Positions 1 to 12,545 of a DNA stretch of 64,000 bases are shown one piece after another. The stretch covers positions 12,501 through 76,500 of the forward strand of contig QVRM01006840.1 of NCBI GenBank assembly GCA_003439945.1, written 5' to 3'. The stretch is from Dermanyssus gallinae. Its lineage: Eukaryota; Arthropoda; Arachnida; Mesostigmata; Dermanyssidae. Numbering within the stretch: position 1 is the stretch's first letter; each line of letters begins with the position of its first letter. The notes below the pieces were generated by a model that saw only the letters and a list, made by a program, of their open reading frames with translations, searched no databases and had not been told where the DNA came from. A program made the translations under genes and the position numbers.

Positions 1-103
1 AAAAACGGCCGGTGAAACTAAAAAATCGTGAGTTTAATTCTGGCGTGCCACATGCCATTCGTACGCGATCATTCTTATTATTATATATTTATATATAAAA
101 CTA

Positions 104-106
<3 letters not shown>

Positions 107-143
<37 letters not shown>
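107..143. repeat. (TA)n microsatellite
   Basis: About 18 perfect TA units. It is one of more than twenty such tracts in the window. Confidence 0.95.
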
Positions 144-147
<4 letters not shown>

Positions 148-428
148 AATAAATAAATTGTTTTTTTCATTTATCCTTTTTCCCCAAAAATGCATCAGTT
201 TTTGTTCACATCTGTTTACATACTTTTGTACCATTTTCAGATGGCTGATTGGATGTAATGGTCTTCATACCATAAGAGATAATCGGTATAATTTATTAAC
301 GCAAGTGAACTTTATGAACGTTTTCTATGAGCTTCATGACCGCCGTTGCCTTCTCGGCAGTGCCTCTCCCCATGGTATGCTTAATACTTTTGTTGATATA
401 GTTATCGCCGTTGCGATCTGTGTCTACT

Positions 429-1538
429 TTACCTTAGGAATATCACTGATAACTTTAAGCACATTGCCCGTGCGAGAAGCCGACTGCGTGAAACTGAGTC
501 AAATGCCCGGCGCTTAGAGATGAAAGACGATGGTTCTAAGTGCGGTTTGTCTAGTCCGTTTCCAGGTTCAGTTGCTTGGCTTTCCTCCTGAAAACTTTTA
601 ATCTTCAAAACAGTTTCTCTATTTGCATTTCTCTGACCCGGAGACATACGCAGAGGACTGGGTTAGCGGAGAGACAATGTCTGAACTACTGTACTTTGGA
701 TGTTCATAAACGATGTGGTCGGGTCCCCATGATTTTCTATTCTTCTAAGGTCTGAGTGCTTATCATACTTAGTGAAAGGTTTTCTTACCTCGTCCTTCGA
801 TAATTTGCTCATCATGGAGATGACTACTACTAAATAATTTTTAAGGATTTGTCTTTCTATTAATGGATTAGGAGCCAAGAGCTTCTTTAGTAAGAAGATC
901 TAAGGCTTACCGGCACCGGCTGTAATTGTACTTTCCCGTTTCTTCTAACTTGAATACCGTTTTATTTCTAGATTTATTTAAACTTCCTCTATGTTCTTTT
1001 CATGTCGCTGTATTTAAAAAAAATTAACGCTATTTTCCAAAAATAAACTGGCTATTCTTACCGCTTTATTGGTTCCTGGCTAGATGCGAGTTTGCTGCTT
1101 ATCATTCCGTGCCAAACCATGGCTTTTGCGGCTTCTGTCATGATGGCTTGCTGGGGGAGAGAATGGAAGGCCGCATTCCGACAGTGAAGTGTGTTTTTGG
1201 CGAGTTTGGAGTTCAGAGCTTGTGCAGGTGCTTCCCGAAGTTTGTTTGTGCCGACTATTCGGTGCACTCGGCGGGGTAAATTAAACTTGGCAACGCTTTT
1301 GGAAATTTTCAATTGGCGGCTACGATCGGATTGACCTTATGATGGATCCGCGCATTGCAGTGTAGGACACCACGACGACGGATTCGTGTACAGTATTGAA
1401 AAAAACATGCTTAGTTTGAAGCTTAACGGCAAAGACCAATAAAGCTTTCCGATACGATTCCAAGGCCACAAGAAATAGGAAAACACTTGGAGTCGCACAC
1501 CTTTCAGCGTTCTTGACCAAACTGGGAATGAGTAACAT
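429..1538 (-). pseudogene. Possible decayed coding region, unrecognised
   Basis: On the minus strand, 878 to 429 is a single frame of about 150 codons interrupted by one stop (663-665). The translation is non-repetitive, with segments such as RMSPGQRNANRETVLKIK. Two further open stretches lie upstream in other frames (1312-1058 and 1538-1320). Together they could be one gene or transposon with a stop and two frameshifts. I recognise no family motif, and chance open frames are a real alternative. Confidence 0.2.
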
Positions 1539-2120
1539 GATTTCAGCTAAGCTTCTAAACGAAACTTCTCAAAACAAGAGGCTCCTGGAACAAATGGGAC
1601 AGAAGCAAAAGGTTTGATGGGCTGAATTCTCTCCAAAAGTACACAGGAAAATTGATTTCTCAGGTGGTTTTTACGAGGACGACCGCATGTTCACCAAACG
1701 CTGCGTAGAAGCCACCACAGCGCCCGAACAGGATTGTGAGTCGCAAGACGTGCTCTGTTCTCGTGTAGCACTAATAACCCTCTAAACACACTCTGATTTA
1801 ATGCCAATATCGTTGTTAACATAGTTTTTTTTTGTTTTTGTACGTGCGAGGTGATTTCCAGCACTGCCTGGATGCTTTGCGTCTAGCGTCTATTGCAGTT
1901 CACCGGCGTCGTGTGACCAACGCCAGCTTCAGCTCATCATCAATTCGCCCCCAACCTCTTTCTTTCCCTTATGTCGGAGCTGCTCGAGCAACCAAAGCAT
2001 GGCTGCAGACAAACTTCACCATTCAGCGACTGTTGTTCCGGCGTTCGTTGGTTCGTGTGTGTCTGTCTGTATGTACGTACATTACCACTCGCTATTAGTA
2101 CTCATGAACTGTCGTGTTCG

Positions 2121-2173
2121 TATATATACATGTATATATATATATATAATATATATATATACATATATACATG

Positions 2174-2234
<61 letters not shown>

Positions 2235-2250
2235 ATATATATATATATAA
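2121..2250. repeat. Compound TA / TACATG microsatellite
   Basis: (TA)n blocks interrupted three times by near-identical TACATG or TACATGTATG units, so a larger-period repeat is laid over the dinucleotide one. Confidence 0.9.
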
Positions 2251-2400
2251 TGTGTGCGTACGATCGTTTTTGCACATATGAATCCACAGGGCTGCGTATG
2301 GTGGTGGTGATGACGATGATAATAATGATGCCCTGTCGGTGGTGGAGTGTGTTGTTCATATCGATGTATTGGCCGTGTTCGAGCTAGCTATTCGCTTATA

Positions 2401-2432
2401 CGCTGGCTGGCTGGCTGGCTGACTGACTGACT
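2401..2432. repeat. CTGG/CTGA tetranucleotide tract
   Basis: Consecutive CTGG units pass into CTGA units by a single-base step. The same style of drifting tetranucleotide recurs near 3,710-3,745 (TTGG, TCGG, CTGG) and 27,118-27,150. Confidence 0.8.
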
Positions 2433-2751
2433 GTTGTCTATGTTGAAGTCGCCGAGACAATCGTCAACGACGACGGTCTTGTGGCTGTGTTGTTGCCAAC
2501 GGCTGCCCGATGAGGCCAACGGCAACCGCCGCCACAGCATCAGCAGTGAAGCTGAGAGAGCTCGTTCGGTCTCTCGTGCCGTCTCGAGACTCCCCGTCGG
2601 GTAGTGGTCACTGTTCGGGGACGGACTCACCGTCTCCGTCGGCGGCGGTGCACCGACAAGCGCAGAGCAACCAAAAGCACCACGAACAGGTAGGGGGGCA
2701 GTGTTGGGCAGATAGAAGCAGCAACATCGCCAACCAAAGCGTCCTGTGTAT

Positions 2752-3049
<298 letters not shown>

Positions 3050-3228
3050 TCGTAGCGGCTTAATTCAAGATGGCAAAAGCGGGAGCGGAAGCAGCATACT
3101 TTCGACAGTTTCGAAACACGCGACGACGACGACGAAGATATCACGAGACGACGTGGAAGAGGGAGAAAACGATCGAAGGGAAATCGGGGAGTGGCGTTGT
3201 TCCTGACGCTGGGCCATGGCGGCGGCCA

Positions 3229-3408
3229 GAGCAAAAACAACAACAACAACAACGACAACGAAAATCGCGACGACACAACGACAACAACAACGACGACAAC
3301 GGCGGCGGCGACCAGAGCAACAACGGCATCAATCCGACAACAACAACAACAGCAGCAGGAACAACAACAACAACAACAACAGCAGCAACAGCAACAATAA
3401 CAACAATA
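3229..3408. repeat. CAA/CAG/CGA trinucleotide array
   Basis: About 60 units, mostly CAA with CGA and CAG interruptions on the plus strand. Its complement occurs as GTT arrays at 4,095-4,310 and 4,703-4,866. Confidence 0.9.
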
Positions 3409-3492
3409 GCAGCGATACGATAAGTCTACGAAGAGAGAAGAACACGGGGCCGTTTGCGATTTGGCAAGATCAGCGTGTCCTTTCAATATTCG

Positions 3493-3630
3493 CTCATCAT
3501 CATCATCATCATCATCATTATCACCATGATCATCGCCACCATCACCATCCTCATCATCATCATGCCATCATCATGATGGTGATTTTGACGATGACGACAA
3601 TGATGATGATGATGATGATGACTCCTTTGC
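3493..3630. repeat. CAT array facing a GAT array
   Basis: CAT units dominate the left half and GAT units the right half. The two halves are complementary and could fold into an imperfect hairpin. Confidence 0.85.
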
Positions 3631-4094
3631 CGCTGCTGCTGCTGCTGATGTTTCTACTACGGTATTCGTACCTAACGTGGAGTTCCGCTCAGTCTATGTG
3701 ACGGGTTGTTGGTTGGTTGGTTGGTCGGTCGGCTGGCTGGCTGGCTTGACGATTTGATGCGATGTTTTTTGCTCGTCCGTCCGTCCGTCTGTTTGTGCGT
3801 GCGAGCGTGCGTGTGTCTCTGCGTGTGTGTGTATGAGTGTATATTTGTGTAGATACGTGTAGAGATGAGATACGCCTGTAGATAGATACGGACGGACGAT
3901 GCCTCCCTGTGTTTGCGCATGTACATTGCAGTCGGCAAGCCCGGCCGGGCATATGCTGCTGCTGCTGCAGCACCAGCCGAAGTAGACGAAAGGGACAAGA
4001 AGAGGAAAAGATGGACACGAACAAGATAAAGGAACAACAACAAAAAAAAGATGAAGTTAAGCCCCCGGGCCGGAGCCAGAACCGGCTCCGGGGT

Positions 4095-4310
4095 TGCTCC
4101 GTTGCTGCTGCTACTCTTGTTGTTGTTGTTGTTGCTGTTGTTGTCGTTGTTGTTGTCGTCGATGTGGTTGTCGCTGTTGCTGTTGCTGATGTTTTTGTTG
4201 TTGCTGTTGTTGCTGTTGTGGTTACCAGTATTACATGGTATTGTTACTGTTGTTGCTGACGTTTTTGTTGTTGCTGATGTCGCGTTTGTTGTTGTTGTTG
4301 TTGTTGTCGT
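4095..4310. repeat. GTT/GCT trinucleotide array
   Basis: GTT units with GCT, GTC and GAT interruptions, in the opposite strand sense to the CAA array at 3,229-3,408. Confidence 0.9.
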
Positions 4311-4702
4311 CGTCACCGATGTCGCCGCCGTTGCATTGCTTCAACGGGATCTGCTTGTCTGAAACACACGGCGCCAGGATCTCGCTTTTAGTGGCAGCGA
4401 CTGTTGTTGTTTTTGTTGTTGTTGTTGCTGTTGCTATTTGTGCTGTTTGTCTGTCTGATTGTCTGTATGTCTGCTTGCCGGTCTATCGCTCGCGTTGCCG
4501 CCCGACCCCTTGGTCGGGACGCAGATGACTTGCTGCTCCATGGATGGAGCTCCGCATCGGGCTTTCTGGAGCTGAGCCTTCAGTAAAACTACAGGTGCGG
4601 GACCCGGATCATGATGGTGACGATGATGATGATGATAATGATGTGATGATAGTGGGCATGATGACGATAGCGATGAGTTCAGCTGGTTGTGGTTGACAAC
4701 CG

Positions 4703-4866
4703 GCCCTGTTGTTGTTGTTGAAGTAGTTGTTGTCGTTGTTGTTGTTGTTGAAGTAGTTGTTGTCGTTGTTGTTGTTGTTGTCGTTGTCGTTGTTGTTGTT
4801 GATGCTGTTGTTGTTGTTGCTGTTGTTGTTGATGATGTTGTTGTTGTTGTTGTTGTTGTTGTTGTA
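4703..4866. repeat. GTT array with internal duplication
   Basis: About 54 trinucleotide units. A segment containing GAAGTAGTTGTTGTCGTTG occurs twice near 4,719-4,765, which shows local tandem duplication inside the array. Confidence 0.9.
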
Positions 4867-5523
4867 ACTGCTGGGACCATCGCTGCTATCTAACGATGAC
4901 GAGGCTGGTAACTCGCTCTAACTACACGGAGTAAACCGCTAGAAGCGTTTTACGGTGATTGTCGTGGTCGGTTATTTCGGTGGTCGACGTCGTTGTTATT
5001 GCTGGTGACGTTGTTGCTGTTGTTGCCGCCGCCGCCGCTGCTGCTGCTGCTGCTAGCATCGCCATCAATGTTGTTGATGTTGTGGGGAAAACTGCAGCTG
5101 GGCTCGAGATGCAGCGAGTCGGGCAGGAATGGAATTGGAGGGCGGAGGGGATTTGAAGGGGAGAACCCGAAGGAAAACACAAATAACAAGCTGTCTTGGC
5201 AGCAACGGTGTGCGCTGCGCTGCGTCGCATTGCGTCGCATCGCATCGCATCACATCGTATGGCATCTTACTCGCTGGCTCGCTCGCATCAGGCGAAGCCA
5301 GGCTGCTGAGAGGAAGCGCACGGGGGAAGGCGTAATACACGGCCGGGCGACTGACCGACCGACCGATTGAGTGAGAAAGCCAGTCAGTGAGAGAGCCTTT
5401 GCTTTGCTGGGCCATCGTCGTCGTCGTCGGGCCACGAGGGCATCGTCCGCCCCGGGGACACACTCCAGGGCTGCCGCCCGGGTTCGCCGGGGCCAACAAC
5501 CGCCGCCGATGGCCGACGTACCA

Positions 5524-5606
5524 ACAACAGCAGCAACAACAACAGCAGAAGCAGCAGCAACAACAACAACAGCAGAAGCAGCAACAACAACAGAAACAGC
5601 CGCAGC
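5524..5606. repeat. CAG/CAA trinucleotide array
   Basis: The strand sense returns to that of 3,229-3,408, so the region reads CAA, then GTT, then CAA. Confidence 0.9.
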
Positions 5607-5812
5607 AACGACGCTGTCTCAAAAACCGACTGCCGATTCGAACATCCGATCATCCGAGTCGAAAGACGGTCGGCCAGTCAGCTGACGATGGCAAAAGGCA
5701 AAACTACGCAATACAACACAGCGCCACGAACGATTGATAGCCGCTGCACCAAACGCGAAGACGAAGATCGAGCTGTACAAAGAGAGACAGAGAGAGAGAG
5801 ATTGAGAGAGGC

Positions 5813-5826
5813 GGGGGGGGGGGGGG
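5813..5826. repeat. G14 homopolymer
   Basis: Fourteen consecutive G. A similar run of about 15 G lies at 26,420-26,434 in the other GC-rich repeat region. Both are G-quadruplex candidates. Confidence 0.9.
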
Positions 5827-6520
5827 AAGGCAGTTAGATGTATAGATAGCAAGGGGGACCGAAAAGAACAGTAAGAGCTCGAAGGGTAGAGATCAACAAG
5901 CACACACCTCGGAAGAGCCATAAATGCGTACAGGCAAGCGCATTTCACTGCCGGGCAGATAGATGTACGCATGCACATACATACGTACAGATGTACACTC
6001 TAGACGCCTCCCCCCCTCTGCTCCCCGCCGTCGCTCGTCTCGCCCCTGAACGTCTGAGCGGCGATGGCAACAACAACAGCAACAACAACAAGGCGAAATA
6101 CAGCAACAGGTGTACGCTCAACGCAAGTTTGGTACGATCGTCTTGTTGGCTGATGTTGTTTTTGTTGTTGTCCCCAATCAAACCCCCCCCAGGGGTCCCA
6201 TTCCCTGTTCGCCCCCCGTACTCTCGTTGGGTCGTCGGTGGTCGTTTGTAGAGCTACCGCGCTAGGGCGCGACAATCAATGGGCGACGCGTCGGGTCAGC
6301 GGATCAGCAGTGATGGCGGACGGGAGCACTCTCGATGATTCGAGCGAGTATCTGTGACTCTAGAGCTTGTGTTTGGTCGGTGTTGGCGCAACTGATAGCG
6401 ACGACATTAACAGCACAACGAAGACAACAGCAACAAAAAGTTATCAACACCACCAATCAAAATATTCACATATTCAGCATCATCATCATCCACATCGTCA
6501 TCATCATCAGCGTTAATACC

Positions 6521-8602
6521 AAGTAATGCGATGACATCGACAAGGAAGATTGTTGTGATTCAAACACGGTTTAAAGGCCTCAACCTCCGACCAAGAGACA
6601 AGCTTCTGCCAGCTGTACACGGTCAGCATGTCTGGAAACACCGTTCGGACCGGTTCGATTCATACATCGGCCAATTGTCGGCGAGCAGCGCGATGGGGAT
6701 AGAGGCAAAACACGTGACGAGACCTAAAACACGTGACTAGCCTCTGTACAAACACTGGCCGGAAGTGCCCGGCGGCATCATGGTGGCATCCACATTGCAT
6801 CCTTCTGTAGCGATTCGTACCATTAAATTGCATTAGGTGCACTTCATGAAAAGTTCACCAATTGCGGTGTATCGAACTACACAACCCAACGCTGTCCATA
6901 AGTCTGGCTGTTATTGAGTGTGGGGGCATGAGCTAGATACTCAACGACGTCGAGGATACGCTAGCGCAGAGGGCATTCTTTGGGCATACTTGCTATAGTA
7001 CCTTACGTGGCAGATCGATGATAACGAAATGTAGGGTATCTCACGCAATTAACACTTTCCCTATTACCAGGGTAAGTGTGTTTATGTTACATCTCAATAC
7101 TTTGACACAACAATCAATCTAGCGTTTTGCCAGTTCTGCAATGGTGGATGGATAAACCGCGGAATGAAAAATTTATAAAACAAACAAACTTACAAAGCAT
7201 ACAAAGCATCGCCACGTTGCAGTATATTACAAACTCAGTCTGGCGTTCCCTTTGTAAAAATGTATTTGCGTGAATCACCTTCTAGGCCATGAGTTCATGC
7301 CGCACTGTTCTACCCGTACCTAGCAGTTTAACATGACGCACAACTGCGCAATTCTTATCAACGACTTTCAAAGACGTTCCATGCTCTTTTAGCAGCAACT
7401 GAAATAGGGCCACACAGTTAACGGCATAACGCTACTATCCTTTACACGCGATTTGGACGTAAAGTATTAGGTAATCTTGAGTCAAATTATCATATTGCTA
7501 AATTAGGTAAGCCTTCAGGCCGTCAATACTATCTGCCTGTGCAGGTCAGCCGTAGTCTTTAAATATTGGTACCGTTCCCTGGTTTAGGAGCCCTATCGGA
7601 ACGAAATACCGGAGACTGGTAAAGGGAGAAAACGTAACATATTTGCAAAATTGATAAATTTAATTGGTGATTATGAAGACGATCCCGTCTTGGTTGACTC
7701 TCTAGTCATCAATTACGTAGTGAGCATGCGCTACGTCACCTTAAACGTGACGATTTGCACAAGTCCTATGATTTTTTCTATCGTTCCAGAATTTTTCTCA
7801 TTCCTAACGCCATAGCTACTTGCTCTGTGCAGGACGTGTAAGTGGCGTATGATGAAATATGCGCACACAAAATCATTGCGATCTGCTCCGCTGGATAGCG
7901 CAGCTTAATGAAAACGCGATTATTGTTCAAACAAACGAGAAAAACGCGAGGAACTGAGACGTTTTGATCATCATAATAATATTCTTATTATTATAATTAT
8001 TGGCTAATAATTATAATAATATTATAGTAAATTTAAATTTATTCCACAGATTATTTAACTGTTTGTCATTTATTGGTAGTTTGATGGATGTGTTTGTGGA
8101 TTGTAAATAAGGGCGTCTTATGTTTACGCCGTAGAGCAGTCATTATCGAATTCAGTTCAACAGTTCAAAAATAGTGCAGCACGTCCGATTGCATGCGTAG
8201 GACAATATTGACTATGGCGTTTGTTCTGTGGGCATACGATAATAAACGCTGTTTGCTTTTAGCGTATCAACCACTCCTTTCCAGATTCTTAGTAGTAGTA
8301 TTGCGTGTTGTTACTTTTTCACGACGCTTTACGGCTTTTTAACAACACTTTTCGATCCAACCAACACGTACGGGTACGAAAACACAGTCGAACAGACAAT
8401 GCATACATGGATTCATGTACGACATACACATGAGCATCTTACCCTTGCAAAGTATAGCGCGAAACACGGAACGTTTTCGAAGACTCTTCAACTTGAATTG
8501 AATAAAATCAAGATGCTGTTATGCTATCACCCCTTCATGCAATAATAAACGTGCCATTATGTTGTTTTATGTTATATGCATGCAAGCGCCCTAGAAGGTA
8601 GA

Positions 8603-8604
<2 letters not shown>
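6521..8604. other. Intergenic, no gene seen
   Basis: Unique-looking sequence with only short frames. It contains one copy of dispersed repeat C (7,071-7,165) and nothing else I can identify. Confidence 0.5.
7071..7165 (-). repeat. Dispersed repeat C, copy 1
   Basis: The reverse complement matches the BOLA2-intron copies (42,085 and 49,577) through the shared core GCAGAACTGGCAAAACGCTA and on past TGTAACATAAACACACTTAC. It is a fragment with substitutions. Confidence 0.75.

Positions 8605-8687
<83 letters not shown>
8605..8687. repeat. (TA)n microsatellite
   Basis: About 40 TA units. A second tract of about 20 units lies at 9,080-9,120. Confidence 0.95.
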
Positions 8688-8689
<2 letters not shown>

Positions 8690-9078
8690 AATAAGAGAGG
8701 CAGTTAAAAGTAGGCATTGAGTATTAAGTTAAAGATAATATGAGACGCAAATAATGTTTGAGTAAAATTGACAACAACCATAATATTCCGGATGTGATGC
8801 TACCACTATCTCTTTCCTAGCTATACTCATGTGTTGTCTATATACCATATATTTACAGGCCACCAGTCATCTAGTTTTAATAGCCGCGTATCGCCTATAT
8901 TGTAAGTTACGACAACCTCATAAAAACTTTATTTCATGTTTTGTTGAACAGCGACGGATATGACTTTCGTCATTATGCAATTTGCTTGATTCAAAGAGAC
9001 GTTATTAATAAAATTGCAAGTATCTTCTTCACATAATAGTAGTATGACATTTTTGCTTAGGTGCTTCATACGAATCGG

Positions 9079-9126
<48 letters not shown>

Positions 9127-9392
9127 GCATACTGTTTAAGAAGATTACTGATGGGGTGGCAGAAATTAATCGTTGGTCAATAACACTCGGGTTAGCAGAA
9201 TTGTAGGTTTTCGGTTTTTAAATGAATTGTAGTACCATATGAAAGGAACATATTTGTATCATTTTCACCGCTTATCGGGGGGTGGTATATCAGGTAGAAT
9301 TGGGAGCCATTTCATTGCTGCATCAAATGAGACTATTTGAATAGTGTTTTTTCTGTTGTTGATGGGGTTAATCATACACATACTTACTTTTT

Positions 9393-9493
9393 AGGAGCTA
9401 AGCCTCAGCCAACATTTAACGTTCACGGGACTGCTTTTGCAGTGCTTTGTGAGACGGACCCCATAAATACAAATGTGCAACGGTGGGGCTCAT
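9393..9493 (-). mobile_element. SINE-2, truncated copy
   Basis: Corresponds to the 3' half of the SINE-2 family. It runs from the CTCAGCCAACATTTAACG segment to GTGCAACGGTGGGGCTC, then stops before the tRNA-like head. Confidence 0.75.
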
Positions 9494-10865
9494 GATGCAT
9501 GTTGTTGAAAGTTAAAGGTTAAGTTATATCATCTCTCTATGAGCGAAAGTAGGCGTTTCTGTGTGAGCTAAGGAACCATTCAAAGTACAATTGATTTAAT
9601 TGACCAACAATTGCAATGTAACATACACTATCTTGTCTTATACGTCTATATAGCTGGATAATAACAATAATAATAATAATAATAATAATAAACGTGTCGA
9701 ATTTACTTGGTACAGACTTGTATTTGTAAACAGAATATGATATGTCATAATAATATTAATAGAGTTACTTATTCATGATAAAACGTATCCGAAAAAGTGT
9801 AGTCTATTTGGTGATACGACTCACTTGTTCATGGTGTTAAATTACGTGATTTAATGAAATGCAATATGAAGAAACTCTAAAAAAGAAGATCAATGCATAT
9901 TCGAATATTGCAATTAAATAGATCAATATATAGCATCATATTTTAATTAAATGAAACTATATAGCATCCAAGAACCGCATGTTGTAGCAACAAATAAACG
10001 AGCATGCGTGCATGACCTGTTTTTCAATTTAGAATAGTCAATTTTTACGTTGTCCCCAATATGCTGCCGAAGAATAGGCTATTATTGCTGCGACGACTTT
10101 TTGTATTTACAAATATGATTTGTCGACCGGCAGTGACAACCGTTATCGCAAAATTTAAATTTTTGTGATTTAACACGGTTTACCCAGTCTTGTATTGTCT
10201 GGCATCATAATCGCCACCACTGTTCAGCATGCGCACAAGCGTTCTTTGTTGTATACAGGAGAAATCCGTTTTGTGCACGCCTCGTTGTTCTTTTGGTGGG
10301 TGGCGCGAGGCTTCAGTGAGAACTACTGACCCGCTAGAACCCAACCTCACCCCCCGATGACTCAGACCGATGTCGTCGTCGCCGCTTACTCACCTATAAT
10401 CGCGCATAAAACTTGATGATGAGAACTAAAGCGTTGTGTAGCATACATCGTGTGCGCTTGTGTATGTGGAACTTATCTTACACAACCTCATTGTGCCATC
10501 ATGTGTCTGCGTTTTTAGGGCGCATTACGCTCTTTAATTTGTTTTAATTAATTAACCCGTAATCAGCACGGATATGTGTCTGTCTTAGCGATGAACATGC
10601 ACCTAACCCTTAAGCTTGACATAACGCTTAGGCGCAAAACTTACAAAACTTTCCAAGGCAACAAGGTATTTTGTATCCTTCTGGACTTCAGAAGACAGCG
10701 CATTTGACCAACAATCTGTTCGCAGCATAATGCTAGAGAAAACTGGTCAAACCTGCTGATCGTAGTCGTTTTCATGCAGTTTAGGTCTACACCTTCCCCG
10801 TATGTATCAAACATTGCCGCTGTTTGGTATATATATATATATAGATATATATATATTATTAACGT

Positions 10866-11012
10866 CCGGGCTGGTGTGTTTATGTTACATAGGACTGTTT
10901 CGAGACAACCATTAATCTAGCGTTTAAATACTTTTGCTATGGACCGAACCGCCGGACATACCGCGGCGTGGTATCTATCACGTTTGCCTGCATTGTCTGC
11001 ATTGACATCCGT
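10866..11012 (-). repeat. Dispersed repeat C, copy 2
   Basis: The reverse complement contains GATACCACGCCGCGG, then the GGCGGTTCGGTCCATAGC segment and the 3' block ending CAGCCCGGACGTTAATA. These have the same order and spacing as the copies in the BOLA2 introns. Confidence 0.8.
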
Positions 11013-11249
11013 TATGTGGCTCATAAAAACCCACCACGGGGCACAATACGTGATGCAATCCGTGAGCTGCAACGACCGTAGTTAAATGCCGATTGTTCAT
11101 CCCGCTAGCCCTTCACCCAGTGCGTCCCATTGCTGCTGTCCCATAAATCTCTACGTCCACCTCACTAATTTTTAGTCTGCCAGTTCCGCACATAAACGTC
11201 AAAGGCACGTTATTCTCAGATTTTATCGTTTTTGCAGATTCTCTGTTAG

Positions 11250-11795
11250 CAGTGGGTCACCTTTCAGCACGTGAAGCACGTACCGTATTTCTGAACGTAT
11301 TTGATTGCGTGAAAATCTTCTTAAGAAAGAAAAACCTCACACGGTCAATTAAGCGCAATTCGTCCACTTCCACCTTATCCCACATTAGCGAAAAACAATA
11401 TGAGGCGATGGGTGCTATTTGTATTTCGAATAAAGCGACTCTTGCATGAACCGAAAGCATATGTGGGCATTTCATTGCCGCAGCTGCGAAGGTGGCCTTC
11501 CTGACCCTCTCCTGGATGTATGATTGAAAGCTGCTACCGCTTGTTGATAAGGGGAGCCCTAGGTATGTAAATTTGTTTAAAAATTTTAATACCGTTACCC
11601 TGATATAAAGCGCGAAGCTGACCAGACGGCCGTCGACAATCGAAATTTAATGGGTACTTTTTCCCAATTTTCCTTTAAGCTCTTTTCATCCATGAATGTA
11701 ACTAGTCGATCCATGGCTTGTTTCACTCTGAAAAGACTGCAACTGAAGATTACTACATCATCAGCGTACAGTAAAACTTTGGCCCACTCTCGGGT
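11250..11795 (-). mobile_element. Non-LTR retrotransposon reverse-transcriptase fragment A
   Basis: The minus strand reads LLYADDVVIFS (the RT catalytic YADD box, about 11,770-11,740). After frameshifts it continues as YLGLPLSTSGSSFQSYIQE and a thumb-like region with DRVRFFFLKKIF, ending at a stop near 11,257. The order YADD, then YLG, then thumb is that of LINE-type reverse transcriptases. Several stops and shifts make it dead. No endonuclease domain or 3' tail is seen. Its upstream edge faces RT fragment B across about 200 bp. Confidence 0.8.
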
Positions 11796-11989
11796 CCAGC
11801 CTTATTCGCTCTGGTATATATATACATATCGTTGGGTGTTCAACAAGTACAGTAATCACAATAACTGTGACAATTGGTTCAGTCGAGTGGAGATCCATAG
11901 ACATCGGCGTTCTTTGGAGTTTGTGCTTGGAATTAAGACAAGCCGATTGCTTTTGCTCATTGTACGACGTTGCTTCTTCGGAGTTGCCT

Positions 11990-12545
11990 TATATCTTCTT
12001 ACAGGTGGAAACAGTCATTAAAGTATTCTATATATTTAGTCTTATAATTAATGCTAGCAAGGCGAAGGTTATTGTGTTCCGAGCTTCTAAGCTAACGCTA
12101 CACATCAACAGGAAATTTCTGTTTAGCAAGGAGGGAATTGGTTGTAGCAGAGACTACAAAATGTCTCAGCCTTATATTGCACAAGTCATGAGCTGGCGTG
12201 CGCATTTACATTGCATCAAGCCCAAATGCTACACCATCATTTCAGCCCTCAGTTCCTGTGAGTAGCCTTCTCTTGGTCTACAAAACCCTGTTTGTGCCAG
12301 TCCTCATTTACGGCATTCATACGAGGAGGAATGTGTTTGAGGTTATTTTCCGTCGGGCTTGAATAATGCAAAATTATGCTCCAAGGGTCATGTTTAGTAG
12401 GCGACGCAAGGAATCCGTCAGTGATCCCTAGGGGTTTCATAATATCTTCCCGGTCGACTCGCTCTACCTGCTGAAGGTTGCTATGCTGGTCTTTGAAATA
12501 ATTGTTTCATATTATTTTGTGCTTTTTATTTTCCCCTTGCTCCCT
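11990..12545 (+). mobile_element. Non-LTR retrotransposon reverse-transcriptase fragment B
   Basis: The plus strand reads LIINASKAKVIVF, then a degenerate YLG/ID box (QVMSWRAHL), then after a shift LLVYKTLFVPVLIYGIHT, and later NIFPVDSLYLLKV. These match the post-YADD and thumb segments of LINE reverse transcriptases. At least two frame changes break it. It is transcriptionally divergent from fragment A. Confidence 0.75.

Larger units (their letters stand above)
1..2100. other. Intergenic, no convincing gene
   Basis: Mixed AT-rich sequence with no recognisable protein domain, tRNA or SINE. It holds a short (TA)n tract and a stretch of interrupted minus-strand reading frames, listed separately. 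Confidence 0.5.
3060..6520. other. GC-rich trinucleotide-repeat region, possible 5' exon/UTR or promoter area
   Basis: The sequence switches from AT-rich to GC-rich and is packed with CAA/CAG, GTT/GTC and ATC/GAT arrays and drifting tetranucleotides. All long frames are homopolymeric (poly Q, N, T, V, L, H), and the same DNA is open in several frames on both strands, which is expected of repeats rather than selection. The local base composition could mark a promoter or untranslated leader of a gene outside the recognisable exons, but I see no clear start or splice donor. Confidence 0.4.
8688..11249. other. Intergenic, no gene seen
   Basis: AT-rich with only short frames. It holds a truncated SINE-2 (9,393-9,493), an AAT-type array (9,663-9,690), a repeat C copy (10,866-11,012) and a short TA tract at 10,830-10,857. 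Confidence 0.5.

Noticed and set aside
3070..5685. Long frames encoding poly Q, N, T, V, L, D and H (also 25,900-28,100)
   Set aside because: They translate trinucleotide arrays and are open in several frames and both strands. There is no non-repetitive domain or convincing start.
6640..6665. B-box-like GGTTCGATTC
   Set aside because: No A box or tRNA fold at the right distance.
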